Of a DNA stretch of 64,000 nucleotides, positions 34,178 through 41,931 are shown piece after piece. Position 1 is the first letter of the stretch. Every line of letters begins with the position of its first letter. A program made the translations under genes and the position numbers. This stretch comes from an uncultured Allofournierella sp. (GTDB lineage Bacteria > Bacillota > Clostridia > Oscillospirales > Ruminococcaceae), in contig CALWNI010000004.1 in NCBI GenBank assembly GCA_944382775.1, forward strand, positions 1-64,000, in the 5' to 3' direction. The notes under the pieces are model-generated. The model searched no databases. It was not told the origin of the DNA and saw nothing but the letters and a program-made list of their open reading frames with translations.

Positions 34178-35106
34178 AAACCGTCCTCCGGTTTTTCCGG
34201 CAATACCGGTTTTACCGCAGCAATTGCCACTTCAATCATAGAGTCATCCGGCTCAAATGTGGTAAGATGCTGAAGCCATACACCCGGTGCACTGATAATG
34301 CGTGTTGCCAGGTTATCGTATCGGCCTGCCAGTTTAATCAGTTCATAGCTAATTCCCATTACCAAGGGCAGCAACAACAGTTTTAATACCACACGCAGAC
34401 CGGTGCTGCTCCAGGGCAAAACACTAAATAATAAAATGCTGACAATCAGCACCAAAATCATAAAGCTGGTACCGCAGCGGGGATGAAAACGGCAATGTTT
34501 GCGCACATTTTCCACCGTTAATTCCTCGCCTGCTTCGTAACATGCAATGGTTTTATGTTCTGCGCCGTGATACTCAAACACCCGATGAATCTCCTTCATC
34601 TTACTGCACAGGAACAGATACGCCACAAACATGGCAATTTTCAGCACGCCTTCTAAAATTACTTTGCCGTATCCCAAATTCACAAACTTAGAAACCAAGC
34701 CCACAATGGCGGTGGGCAGCACCATAAACAGCACAATGGCCAACATACCGCCTGCCACCGCTGCCAGTGCCATCAAAAAGCTTTGAAAACGGGGGCCGGT
34801 GTGTTCTTCAATCCATTTTTCCAGCTTGCTGGGTTCTTCTTCGGTAAAGTCATCCCCCATGCTGATTTCAGCCGAATGCATTAAGTAGCGATATCCCAAA
34901 ATCAAATTTTCGATCATAGCAACGGCACCCCGCACAAAGGGGATTTTCTGCCATGCATGATGCTTTACTGTTTCGTAACTTAAATCAATTTCACCGGTAG
35001 GCTTACGCACGGCAACACAGATTTTTTCCGGTCCGCGCATCATAATGCCTTCCATTAAGGCTTGTCCGCCCACACTGGTTTTAAAGCGTTCCTTTGCTTG
35101 TTCCAT
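34171..35106 (-). CDS. DUF1385 family membrane protein (YqhQ-like)
   Basis: The 311-residue protein starts with the DUF1385 hallmark GGQALMEGIMMRGPEK and has several membrane helices, plus the central EYHGAEHKTIACYEAGEEL and HPRCGTSFM motifs with conserved His, Glu and Cys. The family is widespread in Firmicutes and typically sits beside prmC and prfA; its biochemical role is not established. The His/Glu/Cys pattern suggests a metal-binding or hydrolytic membrane enzyme, as inference only. AAGGAG precedes ATG 35106. Confidence 0.9.
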   Translation of the reverse strand: MEQAKERFKTSVGGQALMEGIMMRGPEKICVAVRKPTGEIDLSYETVKHHAWQKIPFVRGAVAMIENLILGYRYLMHSAEISMGDDFTEEEPSKLEKWIEEHTGPRFQSFLMALAAVAGGMLAIVLFMVLPTAIVGLVSKFVNLGYGKVILEGVLKIAMFVAYLFLCSKMKEIHRVFEYHGAEHKTIACYEAGEELTVENVRKHCRFHPRCGTSFMILVLIVSILLFSVLPWSSTGLRVVLKLLLLPLVMGISYELIKLAGRYDNLATRIISAPGVWLQHLTTFEPDDSMIEVAIAAVKPVLPEKPEDGLW

Positions 35107-35128
35107 TTTCTTCTCCTTTTTTGTTGCG

Positions 35129-36556
35129 CTAACACGATTTAATGGCGGGGTGATACAGCGGCAATCGCAGGGTAACCGTTGTACCATAGCCCTGTTCCGA
35201 CGTGATATCCACCGAACCGTCCAGAGCTGTCATGATTTCATCCACAACTGCCAACCCAATTCCGCTGCCACGCACAGCACCTTTTCCCTTGAAAAATTTT
35301 AGCTTTACATTTTCCAAATCATCCGGTGCAATGCCGCGTCCCTGGTCTTTGATTAACACATACACACTTTCGCCGTCCTGCAACAAGTCCAAGGTAATGG
35401 CTCCGCCGGGACGGGAATACTTGATTGCATTATCCAACACATTGATGAACACCTGCCGCAAACGGGAGGGGTCTGCCCAGATAGGCAGCGGAAGATCCGG
35501 CTCTTCGTAAACCAGATGCAATCCCTCTTTGTGAATCCGTGCTTCCATAAACAGTGCCGCATCGGTTAGCTCTGCCACCAAGTCTAAGGGGCAGCACTCC
35601 AGCTTTACGCCGCTTTGCAGCCGAGAAAAACTGAGCAGTTCCTCCACCATCTCATACAAGCGGTCGGTTTCTCTGCCGATAATAGAAAGACCTTTTCGGT
35701 AGTTTTCATCTTCCGGATCACGAATCTGCGCAATGGTTTCCACCCAGCCTCGAATGCTTGTAAGAGGCGTGCGCAGCTCATGACTTACCGAAGAGATAAA
35801 CTCATTTTGCAGGCGGTCGGTTTTGGAGAGCTCTTCTGCCATTTGATTGATGGTATTGCACAGCCTGCCGATTTCATCGCTGTTATGCACTTGCGGCAAA
35901 CGAACTTCCAGATTTCCCCGCGCAATTTCTGTTGCGGTTTGCTCCACCTGCCCCAAGGGTTTTACAATGGAACGAATAAAGAATACACCGCTCCAAACAC
36001 TTACCAGCAATACTGCCAAGCCCACAACCAACGCCAAAAAGGTACGCTGTATCAAGGTTTGGTCCACCAACGTTAAACTGGTTACCATACGCAGTGCGGT
36101 GATCTCTTCTGCTGCATAGGGCACCAGCACCGTTACCGCCATAACCCGTTCTCCGGTTGCGCTGGTGTACACGCTTTTAGCGGTTCCTGAATTGGATTCC
36201 AATGCTTCTAAAAAATCCTGTGGTGTGCTTTCATAGTGAATCAACGCACCCGAAGATGCCGTAATGGGTCTGCCGGCACCATCCAGCAACATAAATTCAA
36301 ATTTATCTTTTTCATCAAATTGCTCTACCATGCGCTGAAGCAATTGACTGCGCTTTTGTGAGGTTTGAATGGCATTTTGTCCGGTTGTAATCTTTAACTG
36401 GCCTTCCATGCTGGAAATACGGCTCAAAATCGCCTGCTGTACCTCGCCGTAATAGCTTGTATAGCTGGTGTAAATATAAATACTTACCGCTGCTGTAACT
36501 ACTAAAAATGTTGTTAAAAGGCTGCCACGCAACCATCGTTTTGTAATGCTGGTCAT
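35129..36556 (-). CDS. Sensor histidine kinase
   Basis: The 475-residue protein has a first membrane segment at about 9-30, an extracellular sensor of about 130 residues, a second membrane segment (about 165-188), a HAMP domain, the phospho-acceptor box SVSHELRTPLTSI, and an ATPase domain with N, G1 (DQGRGIAPDD) and G2 (GSGIGLAVV) boxes. It phosphorylates the response regulator encoded just upstream. AAAGGAGGTG precedes ATG 36556 by 11 bases. Signal is unknown. It is cotranscribed with the regulator and probably with the lipoprotein. Confidence 0.93.
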   Translation of the reverse strand: MTSITKRWLRGSLLTTFLVVTAAVSIYIYTSYTSYYGEVQQAILSRISSMEGQLKITTGQNAIQTSQKRSQLLQRMVEQFDEKDKFEFMLLDGAGRPITASSGALIHYESTPQDFLEALESNSGTAKSVYTSATGERVMAVTVLVPYAAEEITALRMVTSLTLVDQTLIQRTFLALVVGLAVLLVSVWSGVFFIRSIVKPLGQVEQTATEIARGNLEVRLPQVHNSDEIGRLCNTINQMAEELSKTDRLQNEFISSVSHELRTPLTSIRGWVETIAQIRDPEDENYRKGLSIIGRETDRLYEMVEELLSFSRLQSGVKLECCPLDLVAELTDAALFMEARIHKEGLHLVYEEPDLPLPIWADPSRLRQVFINVLDNAIKYSRPGGAITLDLLQDGESVYVLIKDQGRGIAPDDLENVKLKFFKGKGAVRGSGIGLAVVDEIMTALDGSVDITSEQGYGTTVTLRLPLYHPAIKSC

Positions 36557-36595
36557 TCCGGTTCGGGCACCTCCTTTGGTTTGCATTGTAATGGA

Positions 36596-37291
36596 TTAAC
36601 CGTTCCAGCGGTATCCATAGCCCCATACCGTTAAAATGTGCTTGGGGCTGGAAGGTTCGTCTTCGATTTTCATGCGCAAACGGCGAATGTTTACATCAAC
36701 AATTTTTACATCGCCAAAGTAATTTTCACCCCATACCCCTTCCAAAATCTTTTCGCGTACCATAGCAGTACCCGGATTTTGAAAAAACAACTCCATAATT
36801 TGAAATTCAACCTGTGTCAAATCAATGGGGGTTCCGGCTTTGTATAAAACACGGCTTTTTTGATCCAACACAAACTGACCACTTACAATACGGGAATCAT
36901 CGCTCACGGCTCCCATGGTTCCTCGATTCACACGGCGACATAGCGCTTCGATGCGTGCCAACAGTTCCGATACGCTGAACGGCTTTGTCATATAATCATC
37001 TGCGCCAATGGACAGGCCTCGAATTTTATCCTGCTCCATGCTTTTTGCACTTAAAATAATAATGCCAATGGCAGAATCATCACGGCGAATGGCCTCACAC
37101 AAAGAAAATCCATTCATACCGGGCAGCATTACATCCAGCACCGCTGCATCGCAGCGTTCACCTGCCGCCAGTAACGCAAGGGCACGCTCGGCTGTGCTGG
37201 CTTCCAACACCTGATATCCTGCCATGTGCAGGTTCAGAGCAATTAACTCCCGAATACTATCTTCATCTTCTACTACTAACACTCTCCGCAT
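36596..37291 (-). CDS. OmpR-family response regulator
   Basis: The 231-residue protein has an N-terminal receiver with the acidic pair in VEDEDS, phospho-accepting Asp in VLDVMLPGMNG and Lys in MTKPFSVSE. A winged-helix DNA-binding domain ends in VWGYGYRWNG. Phosphorylated by the adjacent kinase, it should control target promoters. AAGGAGG precedes ATG 37291. Confidence 0.95.
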   Translation of the reverse strand: MRRVLVVEDEDSIRELIALNLHMAGYQVLEASTAERALALLAAGERCDAAVLDVMLPGMNGFSLCEAIRRDDSAIGIIILSAKSMEQDKIRGLSIGADDYMTKPFSVSELLARIEALCRRVNRGTMGAVSDDSRIVSGQFVLDQKSRVLYKAGTPIDLTQVEFQIMELFFQNPGTAMVREKILEGVWGENYFGDVKIVDVNIRRLRMKIEDEPSSPKHILTVWGYGYRWNG

Positions 37292-37343
37292 TGATAAAAT
37301 CCTCCTTAACGAATCCTTTTATCCTTTTTAGGGGCAGAACCTT

Positions 37344-38633
37344 TTACAAAACCAAGAAACCTGCCGCCAGGTCCGCTGCCGATAACGTCCACCCATCTTT
37401 TATAATGTTTTCTTCTAAAATACGTGCTTGTACTTTTTGTGCGCCGATGTTTCCCAAACGAGTATATTCCGTTGTTTCCAGTCCCGGCGATGCCATGCGA
37501 ACTTCCAGATACGTTGTTTCACCGTCCAAACTGCGCACGGTCCAACTGCCGGCATCTTCGCCATCGGTAATCATCACCTGACCATTCCAGCCGGAAGGCA
37601 AGGCCAGGTAGTATCCGTTTTCCAAATCCGCAATTCCAAAACTTTTTTGCGGGTTTAGTTGGTCGGTATAATCCATCCATTCCAAAAAGGTCAATCTGCT
37701 TACCGCTAGCAAACCGTTGGTATCCGGTATCTCGTGCGGGATTTCAACGGAACCATCCCCATTGATGTCCAAACTCTTCAATAAGCTGGAATAACGCTGG
37801 GTTTCGTTGTAGATGTGTCTGCCATCGGGTAATACAAGTTCTTCCAGCTGCTGCTGTTCGCTGTTGTATCGAAAAATCATGCTAGCCAAATTGGTACCAG
37901 TACCTGTTTTTCCGTCCAGCACCAGATAATAACTTCCGTCATTTGCTTGGCTGGCATACAGCCCTTCGCAGCTTGCAAACAGGTCCGGGCTTAAATTCAA
38001 CTCCTGCGCCATTGCAAAAAAGTCACCCTCGGTGGTAAGCAGTTGAAGGTGCAGCCCTTCCCCACTTTCGGGACCAATTAAAATCAAATCCTTTAATCCG
38101 CTTCCGGTGATATCCTGCAACTCGTATTGTGAATAGGGCTGTTCGGTAATTTCGGTAAGAATTCCGTCCTGATACGAATATACCGCCAGATACTTTTCGC
38201 CGCTGGATGCAGAGTATCCCACCAATAGCTGAGTACCGCCGTTTTCATGCATTGCAGCGGTATCCACGCTTTCTACCGATGTGGAAACACCCTCGCATTC
38301 TTGGGTAACCACCCAGCCAGAATCGGTTTGTTCCAAAATGGCAAGGTGAACGTTTTGTCCTCCCCCTTGTGTTACATACAAAGCAGCAGCGTCCTCGGTT
38401 CCGTTGCCATCCCAATCGCCAAAAATAAACGGTGAAAGGGTATCACCATGCAGCGGATACTTTAGCTGAGGCACCTCGCCTAAATAAGAATTTAGCGCCT
38501 TTTGCACCTGACGTTGTGGACCTGCCAACTGTGGCGCACGCAGCATTTCCTCCACACCTGCAGTTGTAGTTGTACAGCCGCTCAAAAAGCAAATTGCCAT
38601 GAAAAGCAAAATCCCTGTGCATATTTGTTTCAT
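37344..38633 (-). CDS. Putative lipoprotein with FG-GAP-like repeats
   Basis: The 429-residue protein has a short signal peptide with lipobox FLSGC, then several repeats carrying calcium-loop-like patterns: DWDGNGTEDAAAL and DINGDGSVEI. This suggests a beta-propeller or similar surface domain. The family is unnamed to me. It lies upstream of the response regulator and histidine kinase genes without a visible terminator, so it may be an accessory sensor for that system, as inference. AAGGAGG precedes ATG 38633; a promoter lies in the 3' end of the ZIP gene. Confidence 0.75.
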   Translation of the reverse strand: MKQICTGILLFMAICFLSGCTTTTAGVEEMLRAPQLAGPQRQVQKALNSYLGEVPQLKYPLHGDTLSPFIFGDWDGNGTEDAAALYVTQGGGQNVHLAILEQTDSGWVVTQECEGVSTSVESVDTAAMHENGGTQLLVGYSASSGEKYLAVYSYQDGILTEITEQPYSQYELQDITGSGLKDLILIGPESGEGLHLQLLTTEGDFFAMAQELNLSPDLFASCEGLYASQANDGSYYLVLDGKTGTGTNLASMIFRYNSEQQQLEELVLPDGRHIYNETQRYSSLLKSLDINGDGSVEIPHEIPDTNGLLAVSRLTFLEWMDYTDQLNPQKSFGIADLENGYYLALPSGWNGQVMITDGEDAGSWTVRSLDGETTYLEVRMASPGLETTEYTRLGNIGAQKVQARILEENIIKDGWTLSAADLAAGFLVL

Positions 38634-38678
38634 TGGCAGCCTCCTTTTGCAGTACACTGTTTTTGTATAATTGGATTT

Positions 38679-38707
38679 ATTATATCACGACAGTAACTTG
38701 ATTCCAA
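38679..38707 (-). promoter_or_regulatory. Promoter for the lipoprotein-two-component operon
   Basis: On the minus strand TTGGAA (38702-38707), a 17-base spacer and TATAAT (38679-38684) lie about 45 bases before the lipoprotein start. The -35 is inside the end of the ZIP transporter gene. Confidence 0.55.
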
Positions 38708-39449
38708 GTAGCAGCAACAAAACCCCAGTACCTACGCCTACAATTGTAGTCTTTGATTTATCCATGTTGTAAGCAGTTGGAATTAGCTCTGCAACACTAA
38801 TCCACAGCATTACTCCCGACACCAAAACCATAAGACCATTTAAAAACCCCGGTGTTAAAAATTTACCCACAAACAAAAATGCCAACACTGCACCCACCGG
38901 CTCAGAAAGACCACTAAACAACGCCAGCATTACTGCCTTTTTTCGCCGGTTGGTTGCATAGTACAACGGTGCCGCCACAATCATTCCTTCCGGTATATTA
39001 TGAAGTGCAACTGCTATGGCAAGCCGAACCCCCATATCCGGGTTTGAAATACCGGCAAACAAGGTTACAATCCCCTCTGGCAAATTGTGCAACACCAATG
39101 CTACCGCCATTACTACTGCACTATGTACCAGGTTCTGGTTTTGTGTTTGTTGCATCTGCGCTATCGCCAACTGTTCCGGAACACACCGTTCCAAAAGTCC
39201 CGCAATAGCCATTCCCATAAAAAGCAGACTGGCTACAACCAGAACTGTCATGCTTTTGGAAAACGCACTTTGGTAATACTCGGCCGCTTTAGGAAGCATA
39301 TCGCCTAAGCTTATTGTAACCATGATACCTGCCGCGAATCCCATACTGAATGCAATGGCTTTTTGTGTTGGCTTTTTGATTACCGCCAAAATTCCGCCCA
39401 ACGCAGTGAATAACCCTGCTGTTGTTGTAAGAAGCAACGCCCCATACAT
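38685..39449 (-). CDS. ZIP family metal transporter (ZupT-like)
   Basis: The 254-residue membrane protein has eight likely helices and the two metal-binding signatures HNLPEGIVT (TM4) and HNIPEGMIV (TM5) of ZIP permeases. It should import zinc or another divalent metal across the cytoplasmic membrane. The start is uncertain: ATG 39449 has GGGGTG seven bases upstream, while ATG 39464 has no site. That GGGGTG is inside the 3' arm of a 15-bp inverted repeat (39458-39518), so translation may be controlled by RNA folding. No regulator gene is adjacent. Confidence 0.9.
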   Translation of the reverse strand: MYGALLLTTTAGLFTALGGILAVIKKPTQKAIAFSMGFAAGIMVTISLGDMLPKAAEYYQSAFSKSMTVLVVASLLFMGMAIAGLLERCVPEQLAIAQMQQTQNQNLVHSAVVMAVALVLHNLPEGIVTLFAGISNPDMGVRLAIAVALHNIPEGMIVAAPLYYATNRRKKAVMLALFSGLSEPVGAVLAFLFVGKFLTPGFLNGLMVLVSGVMLWISVAELIPTAYNMDKSKTTIVGVGTGVLLLLLGIKLLS

Positions 39450-39457
39450 TGCAAAAC

Positions 39458-39518
39458 ACCCCATATCTTTTGTTCAAGTCGCAAGTTTTAATCTGCGCTC
39501 TACCAAAAGATATGGGGT
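39458..39518 (-). promoter_or_regulatory. Long inverted repeat that can sequester the ZIP gene ribosome binding site
   Basis: ACCCCATATCTTTTG (39458-39472) and CAAAAGATATGGGGT (39504-39518) are perfect 15-bp arms. The 31-base loop holds a small inner hairpin CGCA/TGCG. On the minus strand the 3' arm contains GGGGT, the only visible ribosome binding site for the ZIP gene. It also sits 12 bases after the stop of the EAL gene, but lacks a U-tract. It may be a cis-regulatory RNA, a weak terminator, or both. Confidence 0.5.
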
Positions 39519-39529
39519 ATGATTTTAGA

Positions 39530-41029
39530 TTATGTTGTAGATTTTACCGGATACAGCAATGACGAAAAGTGTTCCGTATCCATGGGTTTACCAAAGTAGT
39601 AACCCTGGAATACATTGCAGCCGCATTTCAGCAAAAATTCGTACTGCTCTTTTGTTTCTACACCTTCGGCAACTACGTCCATGTCTAATTGTTTAGAAAG
39701 GTCAATGGTGTATTCAATAATTTTTTCCCAACGCTTTTTACCAATACCATCCACAAAACTTTTATCAATTTTAATGGTATCAAAATGCAAGTCGGATACG
39801 GTTTTAATGGAAGAATATCCCACACCAAAATCATCCAAAAGAATTTTAAAGCCCTTGCCATGCAGCATTTCAATGGTTTCTTTTAACTCTTTTTCGTTGC
39901 CCACCATTGCGCTTTCGGTTACTTCAAATTCAATAAAATGCTGTGGAATTTGATGCAATGCAATAATCTGCTTTAGGTGGCGGATAAACGACGAGTCATC
40001 CAGATAATTTCGGGATAGGTTTACCGAGACCGGCACCGGATTTTTTCCCTCTTTAATCCACTGGTTCAGATTGAAACAAACATCTTCCAATACCAAGCTA
40101 TCGATTTCTTTAATCAAGCCGTTTGCTTCGCAAAGCGGAATAAAGACATAGGGGCCTACAATGGAATCTTCTCGGTACCAGCGCACCAAAGCTTCGGCAC
40201 CTACTACGGTTTTTCCGTCGCTGGCATATTTGGGCTGGAACCATGCCTTAAATTCCTTGTTTGCAATGCCTTGACGAATGCTTTCTTCCAGTTGCACTTG
40301 GTCAACTTCTTTTTGGTGCAGTTCTTTTGTATAGAATCCGTAAGAACACTCCGGAAGCAGATTGCCTTTTGCCACATTGGTATAAGCACACATATCCTCA
40401 TAGTTGATATCGCTTTTATCAATGGGATAAACACCCATAATAAATTTCAGCTTTGCATCCAATGCATCCAATGCTTCAATGCGCTGCATCAATTCCGGTT
40501 GCGTGTTATATTCCAAAAGCAATTTGTATTCGCCTAAGTAGCTGTGAACCACAACTTCATCTTTCCGCAAAGTGCTTTCCAGCTTTTGATACAAATCTTT
40601 CATCATTTGGTTTACGGTTTTTACACCCAGCACCGTAATCAAACCTTTTAGGTTGATAATTTCCAAGCTGACCAATGCAAATCGTGCATCTTTTTCCAAA
40701 ATGCGATTGATGTTATATTTTAAGTACACATCATTCTTGCCTTCGGTAATATCATCGGTATAGGTTTTTTGGCGAATTTTTGCATTGATTTTCTTACTTT
40801 TCAGATATACAACCAAGCAATCAATGCTGGAAAATATCATAAGAGCAATGCTTACTCGAAACACCATCGTGGACAATGGGCTGGAAAATTGCTGCAATGT
40901 TTGCTCTTCAATTTTTGTTAAAATCCACCAATCCTTATATTCTAAATATGTATAATAAAGATAAACCTCTTGGCCATCATATTTAAACTTTTGGCATCCA
41001 CTTTCGCCGTTCTTCAGGTTTTGCTCCAT
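39530..41029 (-). CDS. C-terminal part of paralog 1: degenerate GGDEF plus EAL phosphodiesterase domain
   Basis: This 499-residue open frame begins at an internal Met with no clear ribosome binding site. It holds the end of the Cache sensor (YLYYTYLEYKDWW), a membrane helix, a GGDEF-like domain whose signature is eroded to YLGEYK, and a full EAL domain. All key EAL residues are seen: AEALVRW, SVNLSRNYL, EVTES, LDDFGVGYSS, IKIDKSF, VAEGVET and QGYYFGKP. The domain should hydrolyse c-di-GMP if translated. On its own it would lack most of the sensor. Confidence 0.8.
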   Translation of the reverse strand: MEQNLKNGESGCQKFKYDGQEVYLYYTYLEYKDWWILTKIEEQTLQQFSSPLSTMVFRVSIALMIFSSIDCLVVYLKSKKINAKIRQKTYTDDITEGKNDVYLKYNINRILEKDARFALVSLEIINLKGLITVLGVKTVNQMMKDLYQKLESTLRKDEVVVHSYLGEYKLLLEYNTQPELMQRIEALDALDAKLKFIMGVYPIDKSDINYEDMCAYTNVAKGNLLPECSYGFYTKELHQKEVDQVQLEESIRQGIANKEFKAWFQPKYASDGKTVVGAEALVRWYREDSIVGPYVFIPLCEANGLIKEIDSLVLEDVCFNLNQWIKEGKNPVPVSVNLSRNYLDDSSFIRHLKQIIALHQIPQHFIEFEVTESAMVGNEKELKETIEMLHGKGFKILLDDFGVGYSSIKTVSDLHFDTIKIDKSFVDGIGKKRWEKIIEYTIDLSKQLDMDVVAEGVETKEQYEFLLKCGCNVFQGYYFGKPMDTEHFSSLLYPVKSTT

Positions 41030-41084
41030 GATTTGAGCACTTTTCTTATTAACGGTTTCCTTTTGATTGATAAAATCAAAAAAG

Positions 41085-41723
41085 TTATATTCCAGTGGAT
41101 AATCGTTTTTTTTCTGAAACTATGTTTCCATCTACGGTAATAACATATGTTTGTCCATACTGCTCTAATGAAGTAAGATTCAAACTTCGATAAAATTCAT
41201 TGGAACCAATGGATGCCCACAAAACACCGATAATTTCGTTATCATCCCAAATAGGAACACTATATACATTGATCGGGGTGCTACCATCGCTGGACGGTAA
41301 CAAATAACTTACATTGCTTTCACCATTTAATGCCTTTTGAAAATACTGCATCTCCCGAATATTCACCATTTGACCGGTACTCAAACAGGAATCTCCATTG
41401 GGCAAGGTAACCGCAATATGTCTTAAACCATATTCTCTGCGAAATGTTTCAAATTTTTCTGCTACTGCTGATAAATTGCTTAAATTATCTTTTGTAATGT
41501 ACTCTGCCATCGTTTCAAGTTCTTGCAAACGATGTAGTACTACCTCTTTTGCCTCAAATCCTACATTTGCCGATGCGTTTCGGATTGAGTTCAAAATATA
41601 TTCTTCTGATTTTTTAGAAATATACCAATTAATAAACAAGCTAGAAAAAATAACCGCAATCCATAGGCAAAACACACCATAAACCGCGCTTTTTAAACTC
41701 ATTTTTTCTTTTGAACGTATCAT
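41085..41723 (-). CDS. N-terminal part of paralog 1: Cache-type sensor fragment
   Basis: This 212-residue fragment has an N-terminal membrane helix (about 10-32) and most of a Cache-type extracytoplasmic domain, including MQYFQKALNGESNVSYLLPS. It ends prematurely after SEKKRLSTGI because of the A8 tract. It aligns with the N-terminal part of the adjacent gene (REYFQKALAGKSNISYLLPS). ATG 41723 has AGGAGA upstream with rather long spacing. As a truncated protein it would be a sensor without output. Confidence 0.8.
   Translation of the reverse strand: MIRSKEKMSLKSAVYGVFCLWIAVIFSSLFINWYISKKSEEYILNSIRNASANVGFEAKEVVLHRLQELETMAEYITKDNLSNLSAVAEKFETFRREYGLRHIAVTLPNGDSCLSTGQMVNIREMQYFQKALNGESNVSYLLPSSDGSTPINVYSVPIWDDNEIIGVLWASIGSNEFYRSLNLTSLEQYGQTYVITVDGNIVSEKKRLSTGI
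41106..41113 (-). repeat. Poly-A8 tract (T8 on plus strand) at the frameshift of paralog 1
   Basis: Eight A residues on the coding strand interrupt the frame; seven would restore it. Such tracts change length by slipped-strand mispairing or transcript slippage. Confidence 0.85.
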
Positions 41724-41809
41724 AATGCTACGGGCTCTCCTGAAATATAGTTTAGTATGCTTTGCAACAACTTGTTTACACTCAAACTACATCTTCGCAA
41801 ATCTTTACT

Positions 41810-41838
41810 ATTATAATAATTGTAAAGTATTGTGTCAA
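41810..41838 (-). promoter_or_regulatory. Consensus sigma-A promoter for paralog 1
   Basis: On the minus strand TTGACA (41833-41838), a 17-base spacer and TATAAT (41810-41815) match consensus perfectly, with a leader of about 80 bases before ATG 41723. Confidence 0.8.
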
Positions 41839-41886
41839 TACAATTCCACAAGATATAACATGTACTATTTATTGTTATAAACATAC

Positions 41887-41914
41887 AAAAGCACCTGTAA
41901 AAACAGGTGCTTTT
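41887..41914 (-). terminator. Terminator after paralog 2
   Basis: AAAAGCACCTGT / ACAGGTGCTTTT with an AAAA loop gives T-tails on both strands and follows the stop at 41932 on the minus strand. Confidence 0.85.
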
Positions 41915-41931
41915 GTTTCTTATATGTATTT

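Larger units (their letters stand above)
39530..41723 (-). pseudogene. Frameshifted Cache-GGDEF-EAL protein (paralog 1, whole locus)
   Basis: Read through one base change, this locus would encode about 730 residues collinear with the 736-codon neighbour: N-terminal membrane helix, extracytoplasmic Cache-type sensor, second helix, degenerate GGDEF and C-terminal EAL. The break lies at an A8 tract (coding strand; plus-strand T8 at 41106-41113). With seven A the frame continues as SEKNDYPLEYNFFDFINQ, matching the paralog's YNFFEFISE. As given, the protein ends 15 codons beyond DGNIV. A perfect-consensus promoter lies upstream, so decay is not obvious. Phase variation, frameshift decoding or a sequence error are all possible. 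Confidence 0.75.
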
